DNA of 30,317 bases, from the NCBI GenBank assembly GCA_002396645.1, contig DGYI01000047.1:75081-105397 (forward strand). Reading direction: 5' to 3'. The translations under genes and the position numbers were made by a program. The DNA comes from Firmicutes bacterium UBA5010. GTDB taxonomy: Bacteria; Bacillota; Clostridia; Tissierellales; Sedimentibacteraceae. Shown here piece by piece: positions 1 to 7,466 of the stretch; the first letter of the stretch is position 1, and each line of letters starts with the position of its first letter. The notes beneath the pieces are model-generated. The model ran no database searches, was not told where the DNA came from, and saw only the letters and a list, made by a program, of their open reading frames with translations.

Positions 1-2
1 GT

Positions 3-203
3 TCAAACGCTCATGCTTACCGCTATATAGTCCACCGCTATAGACATTATCATAATGATAAAGTATTTAGGCTCTCCCCACGAATAAAATATTAAACTTA
101 CAACCAATAAGAATAAATTTTTACCCTTATTTGGTATAAAATAATATAGTAATAAAACTATAGATAAAAATCTGAATAAAAAAACAATACTGCTAAAAAC
201 CAT
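3..203 (-). CDS. MBOAT-family O-acyltransferase (AlgI/DltB-like), N-terminal fragment only
   Basis: The 66 codons match the N-terminus of membrane-bound O-acyltransferases that acetylate cell-surface polymers: a first membrane helix after MVFSSIVFLFRF, then LFLLVVSLIFYSWGEPKYF and a second hydrophobic stretch ending in DY. Full family members have about 450-500 residues, so almost everything including the catalytic His is missing. An SD (GGAGG, 215-219) lies 11 nt before the ATG. It is co-directional with nadE, about 100 bp downstream of its stop. The last five residues and the stop codon are not MBOAT sequence: bases 1-22 are an exact inverted copy of nadE bases 415-436. The reading frame therefore ends at a junction, either an assembly or amplification chimera or a real rearrangement. 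Identity of the fragment is good; its status as a gene is doubtful. Confidence 0.6.
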   Translation of the reverse strand: MVFSSIVFLFRFLSIVLLLYYFIPNKGKNLFLLVVSLIFYSWGEPKYFIIMIMSIAVDYIAVSMSV

Positions 204-303
204 TTAATAGATGTCCTCCCATAGTCCTTTGCTGATTTCCTTTCAAGTTATTTAAAATTACCTACGTATTTTGACGAAGGAGAATTTTATTTGTTTCAAT
301 GAC

Positions 304-2244
304 TTAGAATGTAATTTCTTCCAAGTCATCAATCCACATTTTTACTGCCGCATCACTAGGCATTCTCAAATCTCCGCGAGGAGATACACATACGGTTCCT
401 ACCTTGGGACCGTCCGGTAAGCATGAGCGTTTGAACTGCTGAGAGAAAAATCTGAAGTAAAAATTCTTGAGCCATTTATAAATAATATCCGAACTATATT
501 CGTTTTTAAATGCAATATTCGCCAAGAAAAATATTTTGGAAGGCTTATAGCCAAACCTAATTACATTGTATAAGAAAAAGTCATGAAGCTCATAAGGTCC
601 GACTAATTCTTCGGTTTTTTGTGATATTTTTCCGTCGCTGTCCGGCGGTAAAAGCTCAGGACTCACAGGAGTATCCAAAACATCATACAATATACTTTTT
701 ATATCATTTTTAAACTCATAATCTGCCGCCCACTTGATAATATATCTTATTAAAGTCTTTGGAATTGACGAGTTTAATCCATACATTGACATATGGTCTC
801 CGTTATATGTTGCCCAGCCCAAGGCAAGCTCAGATAAATCTCCGGTTCCTATTACCAAGCCGTTTTCCTGATTTGCAACATCCATTAATATCTGTGTTCT
901 TTCCCTTGCCTGAGAATTTTCATATATTACATCATGATTATTTTCATCATGACCTATATCTCTAAAATGCTGAATAACAGAATCTCTTATACTTATTTCT
1001 CTGAAATCAGCTCCTACTTTTTCAATCATTTTAACAGCATTATTATATGTTCTGTCAGTTGTTCCAAAGCCGGGCATGGTTACAGCCTTAATAATTTTTC
1101 TGTCTAATCCAAGCTTATCACAGGTTTTTGCGCATACGAGAAGAGCCAGTGTTGAATCAAGACCTCCTGATATCCCTAAAACCATTGACTTTGATTTTGT
1201 ATGCAGTATTCTTTTTGCCAAGCCGTTTATTTGAATATTAAATATTTCACTGCATCTTTTAGATATCTCATTTTCATTCTTTGGTATAAAAGGAGATTTG
1301 TCTATATTTACACTAAGGTTTCCGATATCTATATTTGTATTGAAATACACTTTTTCATAATCATTATCATACTTAGACTGACAATCTGCATAAGTAGTGT
1401 TTCTTTGTCTGTACGCAGATAATTTTTCCAAATCTATTTCCGTAAAAATAAGCTGACTATCTAAACTGTATTTTTCATTTTCAGCCAGTAAATCACCGTT
1501 TTCATATATCATGCTATGCCCGCCGAATACCAAATCGGTGGATGATTCTCCAAATCCTGCAGAAACATATACATATGCGCATATACATTTTGAAGATTGG
1601 CTCTTGATTATTTGTTTTCTATTCTCGCTTTTTCCTACATAATCATTAGAAGCAGACAGATTAAGTATTATACTGGCACCTGCAAGAGCCTGAAATGCGC
1701 TGGGAGCTATAGGACTCCACAAATCTTCGCATATTTCTATACCTACACATAAATCCTTAATGCTTTCGTGCTGCATCAACACATTGGTACTGATAAAAGT
1801 ATCTTGACCGCAATAATTTACGCTTATTCTACCTATCTCATCTGCCGCGCTAAACCATCTTTTCTCATAAAATTCGCCGTAGTTCGGTATAAATACTTTT
1901 GGGACAATACATAAAATTTCCCCTTTGTAAATTGCAACCGCACAATTATAAAGCTTAAAATTTACCTTAACCGGTGCACCCAAAATTATAAGCATATCTA
2001 CATGCTTAGTTTTATCCAAAAGTTCTTGGATTGATTTTTCACATTCATCAATTAATGTCGCCTGATAAAATAAATCCGCACAAGTATATCCTGTAATACA
2101 TAGTTCCGGGAAAGTTAATACAGCTACATTATTTTTCTCAGCCTCCATTATTAATTCATAAATACTATCTATATTATAACTGCAATTTGCTACTTCAATT
2201 TTTGGAACAGCCGCTCCTACTCTGACATAACCATATTTTTTCAA
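304..2244 (-). CDS. nadE: Glutamine-dependent NAD(+) synthetase
   Basis: Catalyses the last step of NAD synthesis, amidating deamido-NAD with ammonia from glutamine. The N-terminal half is a nitrilase-fold glutaminase: Glu in FPELCITGY (about residue 47), Lys in VPKVFIPNYGEF, and nucleophile Cys in GIEICEDLWSP. The C-terminal half is the ATP-pyrophosphatase synthetase: the SGGLDS P-loop, then GTTDRTYNN, TGDLSELALGW, and near the end QFKRSCLPDGPKVG. I start it at a TTG at 2244 because AGGAGGT (2251-2257) sits 7 nt upstream; the longer reading from 2268 would begin before that SD. Length (646 aa) is normal for the two-domain type. It is divergent from the ThiF-like gene. A 22-base piece of its 3' part (415-436) is repeated in inverted orientation at the window edge. 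Confidence 0.95.
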   Translation of the reverse strand: MKKYGYVRVGAAVPKIEVANCSYNIDSIYELIMEAEKNNVAVLTFPELCITGYTCADLFYQATLIDECEKSIQELLDKTKHVDMLIILGAPVKVNFKLYNCAVAIYKGEILCIVPKVFIPNYGEFYEKRWFSAADEIGRISVNYCGQDTFISTNVLMQHESIKDLCVGIEICEDLWSPIAPSAFQALAGASIILNLSASNDYVGKSENRKQIIKSQSSKCICAYVYVSAGFGESSTDLVFGGHSMIYENGDLLAENEKYSLDSQLIFTEIDLEKLSAYRQRNTTYADCQSKYDNDYEKVYFNTNIDIGNLSVNIDKSPFIPKNENEISKRCSEIFNIQINGLAKRILHTKSKSMVLGISGGLDSTLALLVCAKTCDKLGLDRKIIKAVTMPGFGTTDRTYNNAVKMIEKVGADFREISIRDSVIQHFRDIGHDENNHDVIYENSQARERTQILMDVANQENGLVIGTGDLSELALGWATYNGDHMSMYGLNSSIPKTLIRYIIKWAADYEFKNDIKSILYDVLDTPVSPELLPPDSDGKISQKTEELVGPYELHDFFLYNVIRFGYKPSKIFFLANIAFKNEYSSDIIYKWLKNFYFRFFSQQFKRSCLPDGPKVGTVCVSPRGDLRMPSDAAVKMWIDDLEEITF

Positions 2245-2402
2245 AACAATACCTCCTAATTGAAACAAATATATATAATTTCAAACTACGTTTTAAACAT
2301 TTAAAATATCCTGCTTATATTATACTTTAAATCTACCACAATATATATATTATTGTCAAATTTTAAAAAATTAAAAATATAAAACTCATAATACTTTATT
2401 TA

Positions 2403-2431
2403 TTGCATTTATTCTTGTACTGCTATATAAT
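2403..2431 (+). promoter_or_regulatory. Sigma-A-type promoter for the ThiF-like gene
   Basis: TTGCAT (2403-2408), a 17-bp spacer and a perfect TATAAT (2426-2431) lie just upstream of the SD at 2454-2460. Confidence 0.7.
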
Positions 2432-2464
2432 GATTTTGTGCAAATAAGCTGCAGGGAGGTTGGT

Positions 2465-3145
2465 ATGGAAGACAGATATATAAAAATTTTGAACAGTATA
2501 ACAGAAGATGAATTTAAGAAGCTTCAGGGATTTAATGTATGCGTTGTCGGCTGCGGTGCAATAGGCGGACATATTATAGAAATGCTCGCAAGAATTGGTG
2601 TGCTCAATATCACAGGAATAGATGATGATGTTTTTGATACGCAGGATTTAAGCAGCCAAGTTATATCCCATTCCACAAATATCCATGAAAACAAGGCACT
2701 TGAAGCTAAGAAAAGAGTATTTGCAATCAACCCTGATGTATACTTTATACCTGTATATGAGAAACTAGGGGCTGATAATGCTATAGATATGCTAGCGGGA
2801 AATAATATTATCATTGATGCTTGTGACAGCATATCGACAAGACTTATACTTGAAGATGCATGCAGCAGACTTGAAACCCCTCTTATACACGGAGCTGTTT
2901 CAGGCTGGCAGGGACAGGTAAGCACGATAATGCCTTATGATAATACAATTTCTAAAATATATGCTGATATAACAGACGATGATATTGATAAAAATACCGG
3001 AAATCTGACATTTGCTTCTGCTCTGATAGCATCATTGGAGGTCAGCGAAGCAATCAAGGTTTTACTGGATAAGGATAATACATTACATAAAAAGCTCTTA
3101 AAAATCGATTTATTGGCTATGAAGCTTGATATAAGGGATATATAA
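2465..3145 (+). CDS. Small ThiF/MoeB/HesA-like E1 enzyme
   Basis: Member of the E1-like adenylating family (ThiF, MoeB, TcdA), whose members activate the C-terminus of a sulfur-carrier protein or a tRNA modification with ATP. Visible parts: RY near the N-terminus, the nucleotide-binding glycine loop VVGCGAIGGHI (about residues 25-36), the acidic IDDDVFD strand, and DACDSISTR followed by a Cys. The start at 2465 follows AGGGAGGT by a short spacer; 226 aa. Oddities: the usual N-x-R-Q segment that holds an ATP-contacting Arg reads DLSSQ, and the zinc-binding CxxC pairs and the catalytic Cys region of MoeB/ThiF are absent. No ThiS/MoaD-like partner lies nearby, so the substrate cannot be inferred. 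It stands alone between nadE and the hisS leader. Family is clear; function is open. Confidence 0.8.
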   Translation: MEDRYIKILNSITEDEFKKLQGFNVCVVGCGAIGGHIIEMLARIGVLNITGIDDDVFDTQDLSSQVISHSTNIHENKALEAKKRVFAINPDVYFIPVYEKLGADNAIDMLAGNNIIIDACDSISTRLILEDACSRLETPLIHGAVSGWQGQVSTIMPYDNTISKIYADITDDDIDKNTGNLTFASALIASLEVSEAIKVLLDKDNTLHKKLLKIDLLAMKLDIRDI

Positions 3146-3159
3146 ATTAAAATTAATTA

Positions 3160-3188
3160 TTGACAAAGTATATTATGTGTTTTATAAT
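3160..3188 (+). promoter_or_regulatory. Strong sigma-A promoter of the hisS T-box transcript
   Basis: Consensus TTGACA (3160-3165), 17-bp spacer, consensus TATAAT (3183-3188). Transcription should start near 3195, directly before T-box stem I. Confidence 0.85.
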
Positions 3189-3194
3189 AACTAA

Positions 3195-3490
3195 AACTTA
3201 AATAAGATGCTATGATAGGAACCAGTAAATATATATTCTATTTTTAGAGAGCTGCCGTTTGGTGAAAGGCGCAATGTGGATATATTGAACACATCCTTGA
3301 GCAAGTCACTGAAAATACAGTAGGATGACTCGGAACTATCCGTTATAATAGACAAGTATAAATCAACTTTAGTAAGTTTGACAGTACTTGATAAGGTCAA
3401 TATCGTGAGGTATTGATAAAAAGAGGTGGAACCACGGAATTTACCCCGTCCTCTTAACATTATGTTAAGAGAACGGGGTTTAATATTTTA
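3195..3490 (+). promoter_or_regulatory. T-box riboswitch leader, histidine type (specifier CAC)
   Basis: A tRNA-sensing leader that lets transcription continue into hisS when uncharged tRNA accumulates. Stem I base: TGCT (3208-3211) with AGCA (3300-3303), and AGGA (3217-3220) with TCCT (3294-3297). The S-turn pair is AGTA (3224-3227) and GAA (3287-3289). The triplet after GAA is CAC (3290-3292), followed by A, and is the His specifier. The AGAGAG element is at 3246-3251 and the apical GGTGAAAG at 3261-3268. The T-box core GTGGAACCACG is at 3426-3436, followed by the terminator. The bulge reads TGGA, which would pair best with a U discriminator base, whereas bacterial tRNA-His normally has C73. 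The gene downstream confirms the His assignment. Confidence 0.93.
3443..3490 (+). terminator. Regulated terminator of the hisS T-box
   Basis: Long hairpin: the ACCCCGT...CTCTTAACA arm (from 3443) pairs with TGTTAAGAG...ACGGGGT (to 3479), followed by a modest U-rich tail. Its 5' arm overlaps the antiterminator pairing partner of the T-box core. Confidence 0.85.
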
Positions 3491-3508
3491 TAAAATATTT
3501 AGTTTGAC

Positions 3509-3521
3509 GCCGCATAGCGGC
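3509..3521 (+). promoter_or_regulatory. Small GC-rich hairpin just upstream of the hisS SD
   Basis: GCCGC-ATA-GCGGC, five G/C pairs with a 3-nt loop, ends six bases before the GGAGGAG SD (3527-3533). It stands out in AT-rich surroundings and lies downstream of the T-box terminator, so it is present only in full-length mRNA. Confidence 0.5.
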
Positions 3522-3536
3522 ATAATGGAGGAGAAT

Positions 3537-4802
3537 ATGAAAGTAAATGTTAATCCAGCAAAGGGCATGAGAGACTTCCTGCCTCTCGAAAAAGAAATAA
3601 GAGATTATGTTGAGAGCTCTATAATAAACACTTACAGACAGACAGGTTTTGAGCTTATTGAAACACCTGTTATTGAAAACATTGAAAATCTTATCGGAAG
3701 CGAAGGCGGAGAAAATCTAAAGCTTATATTTAAAATTCTTAAGCGCGGTGAAAAGCTTGATGATTTTTCAAGAATAAATATAACCGAAAAAGACTTATCC
3801 GATTTGGGTCTTAGGTATGATTTAACTGTTCCGTTGAGCAGATTTTATTGCAACAACAGAGCTAAGCTGCCGTCTGTATTTAAATCTTTGCAGGTAGGAA
3901 ATGTGTTCAGAGCGGAAAGAGCTCAAAAAGGAAGATACAGAAGCTTTAAGCAGTGCGATATTGACATAATAGGAGAGAAAAGCTCTGTTGCCGAAATAGA
4001 GCTTATTACTACTACCTCAAAGGCATTGTCCGCTCTAAATATGGATAATTTTTCGATTAGAATTAATGATCGAAGAATTTTAAAAGACGTTATTTTGTCA
4101 TGCGGATTTAGTGAAAGTGAATTCGATAATGTTTGTATCATACTTGATAAGCTTGATAAAATAGGCATAACAGGAATTGAGCAGGAGCTAAATGCTAAAG
4201 AATATAATTCAGACAGTATAAAAAATCTGATAAATGCTTTAAGTAAAATCAACGAAAACGGAACAAAAAGCCTGAAGGAATATGGTGTCGAAGGTGAAAC
4301 TATAGAAAACATTGACTATATAATCAATTCAGTTTCAGAGCTTTCAGAGGGAAAATACAAAATTAAATTTGATTTTACTTTAGTGAGGGGTATGGGCTAT
4401 TATACAGGACCTATATTTGAAATAGAGTACGAAGGCCTTGGTTATTCAATCGGCGGCGGAGGAAGATACGATAAGATGATCGGAAAATTCATAGGTGAAG
4501 ACATTCCGGCGGTAGGCTTCTCAATAGGCTTTGAAAGATTGGTAAATCAACTTATAGAAGAAAACTTCAAAGTACCTGATCTGCAAAAAATAGTTCTGTT
4601 ATACGAAAGTGAAAATAAGTACGTAGATGTTTTGAAAACCGCAAATGAACTAAGAGACAAAGGCTACTCAGTGTCTGTATATGAAAAAGCAAAAAAACTT
4701 GGAAAACAGCTGTCACAATTTGAAAGCTTCGGATATACCGGCTATGCTCTTTATAGCTGTGAGGGTACACAGATAAAAGAATTTGAAAGTGTAAAACAAT
4801 AA
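3537..4802 (+). CDS. hisS: Histidine--tRNA ligase
   Basis: Charges tRNA-His with histidine in the cytoplasm. It is a class II synthetase: N-terminal KGMRDFLPLE, then LRYDLTVPLSRF, motif 2 FRAERAQKGRYRSFKQCDID, the histidine-specific segments LVRGMGYYTGPIFEI and GGGGRYDKMIG, motif 3 AVGFSIGFERL, and a C-terminal anticodon-binding domain of about 90 residues. The start at 3537 has GGAGGAG five bases upstream; the frame is open further upstream but that part is T-box leader. 421 aa, normal length. I favour HisS over the regulatory paralogue HisZ because both histidine motifs and the anticodon domain are present and the T-box reads a His codon. Expression should rise when uncharged tRNA-His accumulates. 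Confidence 0.96.
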   Translation: MKVNVNPAKGMRDFLPLEKEIRDYVESSIINTYRQTGFELIETPVIENIENLIGSEGGENLKLIFKILKRGEKLDDFSRINITEKDLSDLGLRYDLTVPLSRFYCNNRAKLPSVFKSLQVGNVFRAERAQKGRYRSFKQCDIDIIGEKSSVAEIELITTTSKALSALNMDNFSIRINDRRILKDVILSCGFSESEFDNVCIILDKLDKIGITGIEQELNAKEYNSDSIKNLINALSKINENGTKSLKEYGVEGETIENIDYIINSVSELSEGKYKIKFDFTLVRGMGYYTGPIFEIEYEGLGYSIGGGGRYDKMIGKFIGEDIPAVGFSIGFERLVNQLIEENFKVPDLQKIVLLYESENKYVDVLKTANELRDKGYSVSVYEKAKKLGKQLSQFESFGYTGYALYSCEGTQIKEFESVKQ

Positions 4803-4816
4803 TATAATAAATACAA

Positions 4817-4843
4817 AATGGCTCGAGTAAAATTCGAGCCATT
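4817..4843. terminator. Bidirectional terminator between hisS and pepP
   Basis: A 10-bp stem, AATGGCTCGA (4817-4826) with TCGAGCCATT (4834-4843), and a 7-nt loop between two convergent genes. The better T-tract (ATTTTG) lies on the minus strand, so it mainly ends the pepP transcript. Confidence 0.8.
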
Positions 4844-4884
4844 AAAATATATCCACCATCAATCAAATCTTAAGGATACGGATA

Positions 4885-6123
4885 TTATTTCATAAAATTT
4901 TCTATATCATTGACAGTTTTTATTATATCATTTGACAGATTTATATTTCCCTCGCTTGTTACAAGGATATCGTCTTCTATTCTTATGCCTATGCCTTCCT
5001 GAGCTATATATAATCCCGGCTCTACTGTATATACGTTATTTTCAGCTATTTTTTTATCTCTGCATCTTAAATCATGAACATCTAAGCCAAGAGGATGTCC
5101 TACTCCATGATAATAATATTTCGATACCTCGCTGTCATCCTTTATAAGTTTGATAGCTTTTAATTCTTTAGCAAAATATTTTATTACCGCATCGTTTACA
5201 TCCTTTTCCAAAGCACCGGGCTTCATAATATCCAGAGCCACATCCTGGGCACCAAGGACTATATTATACAAATCTTTTTGTCTTGATGTGAATTTGCCGT
5301 TAACAGGATATGTTCTTGTTATATCAGACGCATACATATTTGACAGTGCTCCTAAATCACATAAAACCATATCTCCATCATTAATTTTATTTACTAAATC
5401 AACATAATGCAAAATTACGGCATTTTTCCCTGATGCCGCTATAGTAGAAAAGCTTGGAGCTGAATTTCTCATCATAAGCTGATATTCATAATGTGCTCTT
5501 ACCTCATATTCATACATTCCGGGTTTTAGATTCTTCATTAAAAATTCTAATGCTTCTTTTGTATATTTAATTGAAGTTTTTATTTCGTCAATTTCTTCCG
5601 CTTGTTTATGAACTCTTAGCTCCATAATCAATGGCAAAGCATTTAAAATATTTACTGTGGGGAATTGATTTCTTACTTTTTTAGCCAAAGCCTTATATTG
5701 GTCCTCTATTTCATTCATACCTGCCATAGTAGTCACGATATAAAGATTTTCATATATGTCCATTGAACTTAATTTTGAAGATATATTTCCTTCTAAGTCT
5801 TCTCTGTCTGATATATTGCTTATTCCCGATATTTCCTCTGCTTCATCATGTCTTAAAAGTATACCATACCACTTTTCATATAATTCGTTAACAGGAGGTA
5901 TAAATAGCTGTTCACTAACCACTCCGTTTACTTTAGATATAACAAGCGCCATATTTTCTTTATTAATTCCTGTCAAATAAAAGAAATTTCTGTCTACCGA
6001 AAATTTGTGACTTTGATCCAAGCTTTCTCTCGGTGCAATGTTTGAAAAGAAAACCGCCGCCGAATAATCCTTCATTTTTTGTGCAAATCTTTCTCTGTTA
6101 CCAATAAAAAAATCTTTGTTCAT
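4885..6123 (-). CDS. pepP: Xaa-Pro aminopeptidase (aminopeptidase P, M24B)
   Basis: Cytoplasmic di-metal peptidase that removes an N-terminal residue preceding proline. The first part is the AMP_N domain, including DRNFFYLTGI near residue 45. The C-terminal pita-bread domain has the metal ligands in order: Asp in LCDLGA, Asp in SDITRTYPV, His in GVGHPLGLDVHD, Glu in TVEPGLY and Glu in GIRIEDD. ATG start with AAGGAG upstream. 412 aa, normal. It lies 31 bp downstream of the methionine aminopeptidase gene in the same direction, so the two N-terminal processing enzymes are probably cotranscribed with the AraC-type regulator. Confidence 0.92.
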   Translation of the reverse strand: MNKDFFIGNRERFAQKMKDYSAAVFFSNIAPRESLDQSHKFSVDRNFFYLTGINKENMALVISKVNGVVSEQLFIPPVNELYEKWYGILLRHDEAEEISGISNISDREDLEGNISSKLSSMDIYENLYIVTTMAGMNEIEDQYKALAKKVRNQFPTVNILNALPLIMELRVHKQAEEIDEIKTSIKYTKEALEFLMKNLKPGMYEYEVRAHYEYQLMMRNSAPSFSTIAASGKNAVILHYVDLVNKINDGDMVLCDLGALSNMYASDITRTYPVNGKFTSRQKDLYNIVLGAQDVALDIMKPGALEKDVNDAVIKYFAKELKAIKLIKDDSEVSKYYYHGVGHPLGLDVHDLRCRDKKIAENNVYTVEPGLYIAQEGIGIRIEDDILVTSEGNINLSNDIIKTVNDIENFMK

Positions 6124-6154
6124 CTTATTTTCTCCTTATAAAACTTGTAAATTT

Positions 6155-6979
6155 TTAATATGCTAATATTTCGTAACCGTTTTCAGTGACTGCAACTGTC
6201 ATTTCCCACTGTGCGGAAGCTTTTCCGTCTAAGGTATATGCAGTCCAGCCATTATTCTTATCAATGTATATATATCTTGATCCCATATTAATCATAGGCT
6301 CTATAGTAAAAACCATACCCGGTACCATTAACATTCCGGTTTTAGGTCTTGATATAAAGCTCACAAAGGGCTCCTCATGAAAACTTAAACCCACTCCGTG
6401 CCCGCCGAATTCTTTAACCACCGTATATCCATTCTTAGCAGCATATTTGTATACGGCATTTCCCACATCGCCTAAAAACCCCCATGGGATTACATGCTTT
6501 AATCCTTCCATCATTGACTCTCTGGCCGTCTTGACAAGTCTTGATTTCTCCTCACCAACATTGCCTATACAAAACGTCCTTGATGAATCGGAATAAAATC
6601 CATTATAAATAGTTGAAACATCAATATTTATTATATCTCCATCTCTAAGAAAATCATTTTTTGAAGGTATACCGTGGCAAACCTGATTATTTATAGATGT
6701 GCACACGCTCTTAGGAAATGTATTATATCCAAGCTGCGCTGCTATTCCTCCTAAATCCTTGGTTTTGCCGCTTACAAGAAAATCTATCTCCTCGGTAGAC
6801 ATTCCTATATAAAGCTTTTCAGATATAAAATCTAAAACCTCAATGTTTACTTTTCCGCTTTCTCTGATACCTTCAATTTGTTCCTTAGTCTTAATAATAT
6901 CTTTATTTGGCACTATATGACCGCGTTTTTTATAATCCCTTATTTTAAGCTCATAATTTTTTATATCTTGCACATTCAT
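6155..6979 (-). CDS. map: Type I methionine aminopeptidase
   Basis: Removes the initiator methionine from nascent proteins. M24A metal and active-site residues are visible: His in VCHGIP, Asp in NIDVSTIYNG, Asp in YSDSSRTF, His in FGGHGVGL, Glu in TIEPMI and Glu in AQWEMT. 274 aa, with an N-terminal extension of about 30 mostly polar residues before the usual beginning at IKTKEQIEGIRESG. No recognisable SD stands in front of the ATG; only 16 bp separate it from the stop of the AraC-like gene, so translation may be coupled to that gene. A later start is possible but no better SD was found. Essential housekeeping function; it could be a second Map copy. Confidence 0.92.
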   Translation of the reverse strand: MNVQDIKNYELKIRDYKKRGHIVPNKDIIKTKEQIEGIRESGKVNIEVLDFISEKLYIGMSTEEIDFLVSGKTKDLGGIAAQLGYNTFPKSVCTSINNQVCHGIPSKNDFLRDGDIINIDVSTIYNGFYSDSSRTFCIGNVGEEKSRLVKTARESMMEGLKHVIPWGFLGDVGNAVYKYAAKNGYTVVKEFGGHGVGLSFHEEPFVSFISRPKTGMLMVPGMVFTIEPMINMGSRYIYIDKNNGWTAYTLDGKASAQWEMTVAVTENGYEILAY

Positions 6980-6995
6980 AATAAATACTTAGTTT

Positions 6996-7355
6996 CTATA
7001 AAACGACCTTTGCTTTATTAAACAGCTCAATATCAAAAGAATCTTTTCTATATCGGCAAGGTGTAATGCCGTAGTTTTTAACAAAAGCTCTTGTAAATGC
7101 CTCATGTGATGAAAATCCATAAGCTATAGCTATATCAATTAGTCTGTGATTTGTGTTTTTCATTTCTACGGCAGCCAAGCTCAACTTTCTCTTTGCTATA
7201 TATTCCTTAAAGGTCATACCGATACATTCATGAAACTTGGAAGAGCAGTAGAACATTGAATACCCTACATAAGCAGCCATATCCTCTAAGCTGGGTTCAT
7301 TCTTAATGTTTTCTTCTATCCAATTAAGCATTGATTCTATCGTTTTAACAGACAA
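6996..7355 (-). CDS. AraC/XylS-type DNA-binding protein, HTH domain only
   Basis: Transcription regulator of 119 aa that consists almost wholly of the double helix-turn-helix AraC domain: SLEDMAAYVGYSMFYCSSKF for the first HTH, then IDIAIAYGFSSHEAFTRAF and YGITPCRYRK for the second. No effector-binding or dimerisation domain is present, so it resembles MarA/SoxS in design; many clostridial relatives carry extra C-terminal domains that are absent here. TTG start at 7355 with AAGGAG 8 nt upstream. It is the first gene of a likely unit with map and pepP (16 and 31 bp gaps). Such a small protein would probably be controlled by its own level. Target genes are unknown. Confidence 0.85.
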   Translation of the reverse strand: MSVKTIESMLNWIEENIKNEPSLEDMAAYVGYSMFYCSSKFHECIGMTFKEYIAKRKLSLAAVEMKNTNHRLIDIAIAYGFSSHEAFTRAFVKNYGITPCRYRKDSFDIELFNKAKVVL

Positions 7356-7423
7356 CTATTCCACTCCTTATATATATAATTGAAAATTAAAATACTATCA
7401 ATTATACATAGTATCATTATATT

Positions 7424-7448
7424 AAAAAACGCACTTGATATAAGTTGC
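7424..7448 (-). terminator. Possible terminator after glpK
   Basis: On the minus strand GCAACTT pairs with AAGTGC (one bulge) and is followed by GTTTTTT. A short, weak hairpin, but placed right after the glpK stop. Confidence 0.4.
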
Positions 7449-7466
7449 AATAATTCACAACAAAAG

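Noticed and set aside
289..2270. 12-base inverted repeat flanking nadE (ATTTGTTTCAAT at 289-300 and its complement at 2259-2270)
   Set aside because: It does not extend beyond 12 AT-rich bases and has no target-site duplication or transposase; chance is a sufficient explanation.
2524..2925. Open frame antisense to the ThiF-like gene, and similar frames opposite nadE, glpK, tldD/E and the carrier genes
   Set aside because: They lie opposite well-supported genes, have no SD or recognisable domain, and read like complements of coding sequence.
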